Source: CALDSL01 sp039810245 (GTDB lineage Bacteria > Chloroflexota > Anaerolineae > Anaerolineales > Anaerolineaceae). Taken from it: a stretch of 64,000 bases of DNA. The position numbers and the translations under genes are program-made. Under the pieces are notes generated by a model that had not been told where the DNA came from, searched no databases, and worked only from the letters and a program-made list of their open reading frames with translations. Within the stretch, counting starts at the first letter, position 1. Each line of letters starts with the position of its first letter. Of this stretch, positions 25,759 through 34,900 are shown in pieces. The stretch lies in NCBI GenBank assembly GCA_039810245.1, contig JBDHWQ010000005.1, positions 62,001-126,000 of the forward strand, in the 5' to 3' direction.

Positions 25759-25800
25759 GATGCGAAGTAGCGGTACGGATACGGTAGGAAGGACAGACCT

Positions 25801-27654
25801 ATGCGCTATAAAGGCATGCTGCATGCGCCGGAGTTTCCCCCCGGCCTGGAATGGTTCAACACCCCGCGCCCGCTGAGTATCGCCGGGCTGCGTGGCAAGG
25901 TTGTGCTGCTGGAGTTCTGGACCTACGGGTGAATTAACTGCCTGCACAATGTGGCGCAGTTGCGCCGCCTCGAAGAGCAGTTTGGCGACGCGCTGGTGGT
26001 GATCGGCGTGCACTCGGCCAAGTTCCCCTCGGAATCGCTCAGCGCCAACATCCGCCAGGCGGTGATGCGCGAAGGCATCACCCACCCGGTAGTCAACGAC
26101 GTGGGCATGCGCATCTGGAGCGATTATGCCGTGCGTGCCTGGCCCACGCTGGTGCTGATCGACCCCACCGGGCGCATCGTGGGCGAGACCTCGGGCGAGA
26201 TCCTGGCCGAGGAGATGGCGCAGGAGATCCGCGAGGTGCTGGAGAAGCATGGCGAAGCGGTCAGCAGCGATCCAATGGGTTTTGCTGCCGACATAGAGCG
26301 CGAGCCGGAGCGCCCGTTCCTCTACCCGAGCAAGATCTTGCTGGCGGCAGGCGGCAACCTGTTTATCGCCGATACCGGCCATCATCGCGTGGTGCAGGTG
26401 CAGCTCGATTTGGAGCGCAGCCAGGGCGAGGTGGTGCGCGTGTTTGGCAGCGGCGCGCCCGGTTTTGCCGACGGCGCGGCCAGCGAGGCGCAATTCCACG
26501 CGCCGCGCGGCATGGCGCTGCGTGGTAGCGTGCAGGATGGCATCCTGTACGTGGCCGACAGCGGTAACCACGCCATCCGCGCTATCGAGCTGGCCAATGG
26601 GCAGGTGCGCACCGCCGCCGGCACCGGGCAGAAAGCGCACGGTTCCTTCCAGCTTGGCCGGCCGCTGCAAACGCCCATGCGTTCGCCCTGGGCACTGGTT
26701 GCGCTGGAGAACTACCTGTTGATTGCTATGGCCGGGTCGCATCAAATCTGGGTAATGATTAACGAAGACCAGATCGGTCCCTTTGCCGGCACCGGCGCCG
26801 AGGCACTGGTAGATGGGCCGCTGGCGCGGGCGGCGTTTAACCAGCCCAGCGACCTGGTGTACGGCATGGACTACCTGTTTGTGGCCGACGCCGAGGCCAG
26901 CGCGGTGCGCGCGGTGCAGATGACCGGTGACGCACCCGAAACCATCACGCTGGTGGGGCAGGGGCTGTTTGCCTTTGGCGACGTGGATGGCCCGGGTGAG
27001 ACCGCGCTCCTGCAGCATGCCAGCGGGCTGGCGCTGGAAGAGAACATGCTCTACCTGGCCGACACCTACAACCATAAGATCAAGCTGCTCGACCCGGTGA
27101 AGGGCGAGGTTGAAACCTTGATCGGCAGCGGCGAACCCGGGCTTGCGGATGGCAGCTTTGCATCGGCGCGGCTGTTTGAGCCGGAAGGCGTGCAGGTGCG
27201 CAATGGTAAGGTGTACATTGCCGACACCAACAACCACGTGATCCGCGTGGGCGACCTGGACACGCGCATGCTGGTGACGCTGGAGCTGCGCGAGATTGAC
27301 CGGCTGCTGATTCCGCGCGCGCCGCGCTCGGGGGGCGTGGAAACCCTGCCTGCCGTGCGCGTGGCCCTGGGCGGCAAGGTGTCACTGGATGTGACGCTGC
27401 CGCCCGGATACAAGCGCAACCCGGACGCCCCGTCGCGCGTGCAGGTGGGCGCGCAGGGCTACAGCTTCAGCGCAGCGGAAGAGATCACCTTCCCGGTCGA
27501 AAGCGCCGGTGACGTGCCGCTGGAAGTGACGCTGTATTACTGTGCCGAGGGCAACAATGGCCTGTGCCTGATCCACGATCGCACCTGGTGGCTGCCGGTG
27601 CAAATCGAGGAAGGCGCCGCGGCGCTGGCACGCGTGCCGTACCCGGTGGATTAG
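25801..27654 (+). CDS. Thioredoxin-like/NHL-repeat protein with in-frame TGA (probable selenocysteine, UxxC)
   Basis: 617 residues if the TGA at 25930-25932 (codon 44) is read through. The N-terminal domain reads LRGKVVLLEFWTYG-(TGA)-INCLH; relatives I know (NHLRC2-like and DipZ-like) have WTYxCINC, so TGA replaces the first Cys of the CxxC redox motif. Residues 45-150 complete the thioredoxin fold (VVIGVHSAKFPSE, RAWPTLVLIDPTG). Several NHL beta-propeller repeats follow (LFIADTGHHRVV, LYVADSGNHAIR, LYLADTYNHKIK, VYIADTNNHVIR), then a small C-terminal beta domain with a Cys pair (YYCAEGNNGLC). The frame is open on both sides of the TGA. The alternative is a nonsense mutation or sequencing error. 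Confidence 0.8.
25951..25968 (+). promoter_or_regulatory. Candidate bacterial SECIS element
   Basis: A 7-bp stem (GTGGCGC at 25951-25957 with GCGCCGC at 25962-25968, one U-G pair) is capped by the loop AGTT. The loop begins 25 nt after the TGA and has G as its second base. This matches the known bacterial rule of an apical loop about 16-37 nt from the UGA with an early G. In GC-rich coding sequence such hairpins also arise by chance. Confidence 0.5.
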
Positions 27655-27658
27655 GTGG

Positions 27659-27697
27659 TCATCCCCTGTTTCCGCCACAGGCGGAAACAGGGGATGA
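27659..27697. terminator. Long hairpin between convergent genes
   Basis: Perfect 18-bp arms (27659-27676, 27680-27697) with a 3-nt loop, 4 bp after the NHL gene and 2 bp before the end of the convergent gene. No strong T-tract follows on either side, so it may work as a stable 3' end or processing site. Confidence 0.6.
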
Positions 27698-27699
27698 CA

Positions 27700-28200
27700 T
27701 CACTCTTCTTTCTGAATACGCCGGGTTGCCATCTCGCAGCACTCGTCGCCCCACAGCACCTTGCGCGTGTGCACCAGGGTGTAGTCAGGGTTGTAGGCCT
27801 CGGTCTTGGCCGGGTCGACCAGGCAGTACAGGTCGGCCAGCTTTTCCTCGCCGTACTCGCGCCAGACTTCGGCCAGCACGCAGCCGAACACTCGGCGGCG
27901 CATTTCTCCATCCACATTGGCCACGCCGGCATCAAAGCCCAGCGGCGAGAGGTCTGAGCCTTTGTTGAAATTCTCGGGCGTGGGCTCCAGGCCCATGGAT
28001 TCGACCCGGGCGCGGGTGGCGCGGCCGATGCGCGTGCCGTAATCGCGCATCGCAGCAGTGATCAATTCACGGCCCTGCTCTTCGCCCAGGGTATCTACCA
28101 GCGTGCGCGCAAACGACAGGTACAGCAGCGCCACGCGGCGGGTGATATCGTTGACGGCTTTGGTGGCTTCATCCAGCGGTACGGTGGGTTGGTCGGGCAT
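27700..28200 (-). CDS. L-2-amino-thiazoline-4-carboxylic acid hydrolase-family protein
   Basis: A 166-residue soluble protein. The stretch LADLYCLVDPAKTEAYNP and the late GDECCEM match the ATC hydrolase family as I remember it, in which conserved Cys/Asp/Asn residues cluster near the C-terminus. The original enzyme opens a thiazoline ring on the way to L-cysteine, but most relatives are uncharacterised. ATG at 28200 with GAGGAA upstream; the frame is open further up but that part is antisense to nothing useful and lies within the PPTase gene. It is the last gene of the synthase cluster, 11 bp from the PPTase gene. Confidence 0.7.
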   Translation of the reverse strand: MPDQPTVPLDEATKAVNDITRRVALLYLSFARTLVDTLGEEQGRELITAAMRDYGTRIGRATRARVESMGLEPTPENFNKGSDLSPLGFDAGVANVDGEMRRRVFGCVLAEVWREYGEEKLADLYCLVDPAKTEAYNPDYTLVHTRKVLWGDECCEMATRRIQKEE

Positions 28201-28211
28201 GGTTTTGTTCC

Positions 28212-28961
28212 TCACGGGTTGGGGTTTTCCCCCAGTATACCGGAAGATGGCGCAACCGGCGCGAATTGCATGCGCATCGGCTGGCTGCCGCCCAGCGCGG
28301 CCAGGGTCAGCACGTAATGCTCCCGCGGCTGCCACCACAGGCGCAGGTCTTGCGCGCCGGGCAGCCGCGAGCGAGCGAGGAGAGGTGTCCAGGCATGCTG
28401 TTGGCCGGGAGCGGGCGCCAGCAACTCGATATCGCGCGCGTCGGCGCGCAGACCGATGCGCAGCGCCTTGAGCGCGGCTTCTTTGGCGCTCCAGCACAGG
28501 TACATCCACTGCGCGCGCTGCGCGGTGGGCAGCGCGCGCGCTACGGCCTGCTCACCCGGCGAAAGATAGTCGTTGAGGAAGGCCGGGTCAGCGCTTTCGG
28601 CCCATTCCAGGTCGATGCCGATTTGCGGTGCAGGTTGCGCGCAGTAGGCGGCCAGCCCCATTCCGGCGCGGTGGCTGATGCTCAGGCAGCCGGGCAGCTT
28701 TTGGCCATTCACGCGCGCGTAGGGCGCGCCTTCGGGCTCGTTTTCGATCTCGATTTCTTGCAGTGCTGGTGCGCCGGGCAGCACGCTGCGCAGCAGCCGT
28801 TTGGCCGCCGCGCGCCCCAGCAGCCAGGATTCGCGCCGTTTGGCAAAGCGCATCGCGCCCAGCCGCGCGCGCTCGGCAGGGCTCAGCCCGGCGAGGAGCG
28901 TTTCATCCTCGCCGGGCTGAGCAGATTGCAGCAGATACCAGGCGGTTACAGCTTCATCCAC
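28212..28961 (-). CDS. 4'-phosphopantetheinyl transferase, Sfp type
   Basis: A 249-residue Sfp-like enzyme that moves phosphopantetheine from CoA to carrier proteins. The Mg-binding GIDLEW (D117, E119) and the WSAKEAALKAL motif (W157, K160, E161, K165) are intact, as is SISHR. It starts with GTG at 28961 and overlaps the synthase stop by 8 bp, so the two are translationally coupled. The synthase is therefore the expected client, which makes the Thr found at its carrier sites puzzling. Confidence 0.92.
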   Translation of the reverse strand: MDEAVTAWYLLQSAQPGEDETLLAGLSPAERARLGAMRFAKRRESWLLGRAAAKRLLRSVLPGAPALQEIEIENEPEGAPYARVNGQKLPGCLSISHRAGMGLAAYCAQPAPQIGIDLEWAESADPAFLNDYLSPGEQAVARALPTAQRAQWMYLCWSAKEAALKALRIGLRADARDIELLAPAPGQQHAWTPLLARSRLPGAQDLRLWWQPREHYVLTLAALGGSQPMRMQFAPVAPSSGILGENPNP

Positions 28962-31900
28962 CGCGTTCGTCTTCCACCAGGCGGCGCAGCGGCCGGCGCA
29001 GCTCTTCTTCCACCGGGTAGGGCAGCGGGCTGGTGGTGTAGTCTTTCAGCTCCAGGTACAGGCGGCCGTGGCTGTCGAGCACGCGCGCGTCAAAGCACAG
29101 ACTGTCGTCGGCATTGCGCCCGGGCGTCACCTGCGCGAACAGGTCGCTTCCGGCGGCGGGCTGGCCATACAGCCGCACCTCGCCGATGGACTGCGGCAGC
29201 GCCAGGACCCCGGTTTTGCCGATCTCGTACACGCCGGCGGTCTGCAGGCACAGCTCAATCAGCAGCGGCGCACTGATCAGCGCCTGGCCGGTGGACGTGG
29301 TGGGCGGCATATCGGTTGACAGCCGGCCCAGAACGGTACGGCCGTTGCGCTGTACTGCTTCCAGCACCTGGAAGGCCGGTCCGTGGAAGTACAGCTTGTA
29401 GACTTCCTCACGTTTGAGCGTGTAGGCGCCGTTCCAGTGCGGCGGTTCCACCACCGTGGGCCGGGTTTCCGGTGCGCTGACCGGTTTGAGGTACACCTTG
29501 CCGGTGAAGTGCTGTACCGGCTCGGCCGGCCGCGCTTTGAGCGCCAGGGTCGATTCGAGCGTGACGTGTGCGCACAACCCGTCCGGCTGGCGCAGCACCT
29601 GCGCGTACCAGGTGATGCGGCGCGGCTCGCCGCGGTAGAACTTGAACGGACCCAGGAAGCGCACCCCTTCCAGCCGCGCCACGTGGAAGCCTGCGTTGCT
29701 GGCGCCAAGCACGGATGCTACGTGCTGCGCCGCCACGCTGAAGCCTTCGATGCCCATCACCCCTGGCAGCACCGGGATGCCATTGAGCGCGTGATCTTTC
29801 AGGAACGGCTCGGCAGCCGGATCCAGCTCGGCTTCGAGGACGATGCCGCGGTACAGGTCGAAGCCCGCGAGATGCGAGAGCATCACATGCGCCGGCTCAC
29901 CTTCCACCAGCGCGCGGTTGGCGCGCTCCAGGTCAAGGCCGCCGTCGCGGTCGCGCGGGCGCGAGAGCATGCCCAGTGCGCCGGCCAGCACCGCCTCGCC
30001 GCGTGTGTCGGCCAGCAGTTCCTGGCGCAGCAGCGGCGCGGCGCTCTCGGGGGAAAGCATTTCGATCCCGGCACGCTGCATAATCTGCGGCAGCGAGCCG
30101 CGGCTGGCCATGCCCACCTCAGCCCACGCACCCCAATCCAGCGCCAGGAAGCGCGTGCGCGGCAGGCGGTCATTGAGCGCGGCGCAGCATTTGTCCAGCA
30201 GGTCGTTGGCGGCGGCGTAGTCCGTCTGTCCGGCGTTGCCAAAGCGCGCCGCCACCGACGAGAAGGCCACCACCGCGCGCGGCGGCTGCGGCAGCGCCAT
30301 GACTGCGCGTAGCAGGTGGAAAAAGCCGGTGGCTTTGGCCGCGTACACGCGCGCGAAGTCTGCCGGTTCTTTATTTTCCAGCATCTTGCTGTGGTCCACA
30401 CCCGCGGCGTGCAGCACCAGGTCCAGCCGGCCTTCTTCGCTCGCAATGCGCCCGGCGAGCGTGTTGAGCGCTTCCGCACTGGTCACATCACAGGCGGCGT
30501 ATTCGGCGCGGCAGCCCAGCGCGCGCAGGTCGCGAAGCAGGCGCTGTGCCCCTGCGGCGCGTTCCAGTGCCTCGATCTGCGCTTCCACGCGTGCCGGGGT
30601 GGCTTTTTCGCCGCTGGCTTGCAGCCGCGCCGCCAGCGCGCGGCGCAGCGCGTCGCGGTCGGACAGCAGGGCAAAATCGGGATGGTCTTCGGCGGGCAGC
30701 GGGCTGCGACTGGTAAGATAGTAGCTGCCGCCCAGGTGGCGCGCCAGGTCGAGCAGGATCGGCGCGGCGATGCCGCCCGTCCCACCCGTGATCAGCGTCA
30801 CCGGGTTGGTGAAATCGGCGCTGGCTTCATCCAGTGGGGCGGCCATCAGCGAGATGGTGAAGCGCTGCTCGCCTTCCCAGCCGATTTCCACCATGCCGGG
30901 GTCGCGCAGGGTTTCGTCCACCAGCCGTGCGGCGATGGTTCCTGGAGCGGCGTCGCGGGTGAAGTCAACGCTTTTGACCAGCGTGCGCGGGCGCTCCGCG
31001 GCGTAGGCCTTGGTGAAGCCGGTCACCGCGCCGCCCAGCGGGGCGGGAACATCGCCGGTCACAGCGTGCAGACCGCCCAGCCGCGTGGCGCTGACCAGAA
31101 ACGGGCTGCCGCCCATTGCGGTGATCGCGTGCATCACGGTGTAGAGCACGCCCACGCGCGCGTCGTTGGCCGCCTGCCACGAGTGTTCATCCATCTGCTC
31201 CAGCGGCAGCTCAATGTCCAGCGCGGACAGATGATAAACGCCCTGCAGCGGGCCTTCTGCGAGCCAGGTCTGGGTCTGCGCCGCCGCAGCTTCCGGCATT
31301 GTGTCACGCAGCGCCAGCACCCGCGCGCCGCGCGCTGCCAGCACACTCGCCAGCGCGTCACCCGCGCCGCCGCGGTCGTGCACCACCACCACGCGCGCAC
31401 CTTCGAGCTGCGCGCCGGTTGGCTTGCACAGCTCCAGCCGCGGCCGCAGCACCGCCACCGGCACTTTTCTCTCAACCACCTGTGGCGGCTGCGCCGTGGC
31501 GGGGGTTGGGGTTGCCTGTACAGTCTGCGCGGAACGCTCGGCCACTGGCTGAACATCCGGCTTTTCCGGCTCGGGTGCGGGCTGCGGCTTAAGCGACTGC
31601 TCGACGAAGCCAATCACTTTGGACAGCGTGTTGTAATCGCTCAGGCGCAGGTCTTCGCGGCGCGGGATGCCGTACGTCTCGCGTACATTGACGAACAGCT
31701 CGGCCTGTTTCACCGTGTCGATGCCCAGGTCGGCTTCCAGATCCAGGTCGAGGTCGAGCATTTCGGCCGGATAGCCCGTCTTTTCGCTCACCAGTGAGAG
31801 GATGCGTGCCTGGATCTCATCATGCGTGGGTACTTCGGTAAGAATGTCTGAAACAACTGCCGGCTGCGTGCCTTCCATGGCCGCGGCATCCGCAACGCTC

Positions 31901-34900
31901 TCGGCCGCTGTGGCCGGCGCAAGGGACAGTGCCGGAGCCGGCCCATCTTCGGGTGCATCCGCGAACAGCGTTGGCCCGCTGCCGTAGGCCCAGGTCGAAC
32001 GCGCCGGGGTCAACGTAGGAGCGCCCTGGTGGCGCACGCGCAGCGTGCGCTGCGTCACTTCCAGGTCGGCGCTGGCATACCCGGCGGCGGCTGCCAGCCA
32101 CTTCTGGTAGGTGGGCTGGTGCACGCGCTCGCCAGTGTTGGGGATCTTGCGCAGCAGCGTCATGGCGATCTGCGAGCCAAAGCCCGCGCCCAACCGCAGT
32201 GCGTACTGCACCGGGTATTCTCCGCCGCGCGACAGGTTCAGGTCGCCCAGGTCGGGGTCGGGCTCGAACTGGCCGTCCAGGTGCGCCACAGGCGGGACGA
32301 TGCCCGTCTCCAGCGCCTTGACTGCCACCACATCCTCGATGCCCACGCCCATGGTGTGCCCGGTGAAGCCCTTGGTGTTGGCGATCACCACGCGGTTGGC
32401 CGCTGCGCCAAAGGTGTGGCGCAGGGCGTGAATTTCGGCCGCCGCCGACCCGCCGCGCGCGGGGGTATAGGTTTCGTGCGAGAGGAACACTGTTTTAGGC
32501 GCGATGTCTTCGCGGCGGATGCCAAAACGCTCCTCGGCCTGGCTCACCAGGCGGTCCATCACCTCGCGCACGTGGCACACGTCCAGCCGCGTGCCGTGGA
32601 ACGCCGAATTGGCCACCTGGGCCGAAAGAACTTCGGCGATGCCGCGCATCCCGCGCTCGCGCACCGCATCTTCGGCTTCGACCACCAGCGCGGCGGCGCC
32701 CATGCCCATAATCATGCCGTTGCGACGGCGGTCAAAGGGGAGCGCGGCCAGCCGCAGGTTGCCTTCGGTGGTAGTGGCGCCGCTGGCCAGCAGCCCCGCG
32801 CCAATCCAGTCCATCAGCCGGCCGCTGGTGACGTCATCGCCAGCCACCACCACCACGCGCCGCGCGCGCCCGCTGCGGATCCAATCTTCGGCCAGCGCCA
32901 CGGCGTGCGTGGTGGTGGCGCAGGCGGCGTTGACCGCTGTATTCGGGCCGCGCGCGCCGATGTACTCGGCGAACTGCGAGTGGCCCATGTTAAGAATGCG
33001 GAAGATGAAGCGCCGGTCAAAGTGGTAGTCCAGCGCGGCGAGCTGCTCTTCGAGCGCGCGGATGCGCGCGTCCAGTGCCTCGGCCAGCGCGGGCGATGCA
33101 TTGCCCGGCAGGCCGCGCAGCTCGCGCAGCGTCTCGAGCTGGCCCAGCAGGTTCTGGTGCTGGTAGAAGCGGTCGGTTTCTTCGGCCATGCGCCCCAGCC
33201 CGGGGAAAGCTGAGCCAAAGATCACGCCGGTCTCATCCGCCAGCGCCTCGGGCAGCATCCAGCGGTCGGGAAGCAGGCTGCCCAGGCTGGTGCGGCGGTA
33301 GCGCATCACCAGCGGGATGCCAGCGTCGCGCAGGGCCTCGACCCCGGCGGCGATGGCGAGCTGCGTGGCGATGTCGGTGGCTTCAATGCGCTCTTGCGGC
33401 ACGCCGAAATCCTGCGCCAGGTCAAACTCGCCGCGCTGGCCGGCCAGCTTGATGGTGCGCTCCAGGTCAGTAATGATGTCCATCGTCGCCCCGGCGTCGC
33501 TCTTGTTCAGCCGCGTGATGCGCTTTTCCAGCAGCGTTTCGCGGGTTTCCTCACGCAACGGGTCGATCATGTTCTGCCCGCTGAGGATGCGCTGCACGTT
33601 GTCATCTTCGAATACGGCGTGGCCGGTGCCTGGTAGACCCAACCCTGCGCCGCTGATCACCACCGAGCCGGTTAGCCTGGCAGGCTGCGCTACGCTGGAA
33701 GTTGCCAGCGCAGAGCGAGCGGTCAGGCCGCAGGTGGCCAGTACGAATTCAGGCTCAAAGCTTACACGTGTTGGCTGTGACAGCGGCGGCCGCACCGTGG
33801 GGATATTCACCGCCGTATACTCGCCCAACACTACCGCCGGCTGTGCCGGGACAGGTGTTGCCGGAGCCAAAGTTGGCGGAGTTGCGCTCGCGGCCACAGG
33901 CTGGAATGCCGGCTCAATTGGGGCGGCTTTCGCGTCCAGCGACTGCTCGACAAAGTCGATGACTTTGGCCAGGGTGCTGTAATCCGACAGGCGCAGGTCT
34001 TCGCGGCGCGGGATGCCGTACAGCTCGCGCACCGTGGCAAACAGCTCGGCCTGCTTGACTGTGTCTACGCCCAGGTCGGCTTCCATGTCCAGGTCGAGAT
34101 CAAGCATCTCGGTTGGGTAGCCGGTCTTTTCGCTCACCAGCCCCAGGATGCGCGCCTGTATTTCTTCGCGCCCGGGAAGCTCCTTTTGCGTGGCCACCAC
34201 CGCCGCAGGCATCTCTGTAGGGGCGGGTTCCCAACCCGCCCGATCCGTGTCGTGTGCGGCCATGTCTTCAGGCAAAACCTGTTTCTTCTGGCCCGCCGTC
34301 CGTTCTTCCGTCCCGGCCGGCATCACCCCCGCCGCCCACAGGCCGCACAGCGCCTCGTTGAGGCTGGGCAGCGCGCCTTTGCGCGGGTGGTTCGTCGAGA
34401 GCACCATGACGTCGCTCTTATCCTTCAAATTATCGGTAGCGAGCGCCGAAAGCACGCGCTTTGGCCCCGATTCGACCAGTACGCGCGCGCCGGCGGCATA
34501 CAACGCCTGCATGCCCTGGATGAACTGCACCGGTGAGGCTACCTGGTTGGCGAGCATGTCCAGAATTTGCTCGGGGTCGGTGGGGTACGCCTGCCCGGTG
34601 ACATTAGCGATTACCGGGATTTGCGGCGGCTGTACGCCCAGGCGGGCGATGATCGCGCGCAGCGGGCCGCTGGCCGGGGCGACGATGGCGGTGTGGAACG
34701 CGTGTGACACGGGAATGCGCACCGCCTGGAAGCCGGCATCCAGACAGGCCTGTACCGCCTGCTCGACTGCCGCTGTTGCTCCGCCAATGACGGACTGCAG
34801 CGGGCTGTTGATGTTGGCGATCACCACATAACCGGGGATGCCTTTTAAAATGCGCTCGACTTCGGCAATTGGCGCGGAAACCGCGGCCATCGCGCCGTTG

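Noticed and set aside
25801..25932. Short 43-codon gene ending at the TGA, followed by a separate GTG-started gene
   Set aside because: Both halves are parts of one thioredoxin domain, so reading them as two genes would cut the fold at its active site. A pseudogene remains possible but less likely than recoding.
25468..27237. 589-codon open frame antisense to the NHL gene
   Set aside because: A high-GC shadow, rich in His, Gln and Arg. The sense strand encodes clear thioredoxin and NHL motifs.
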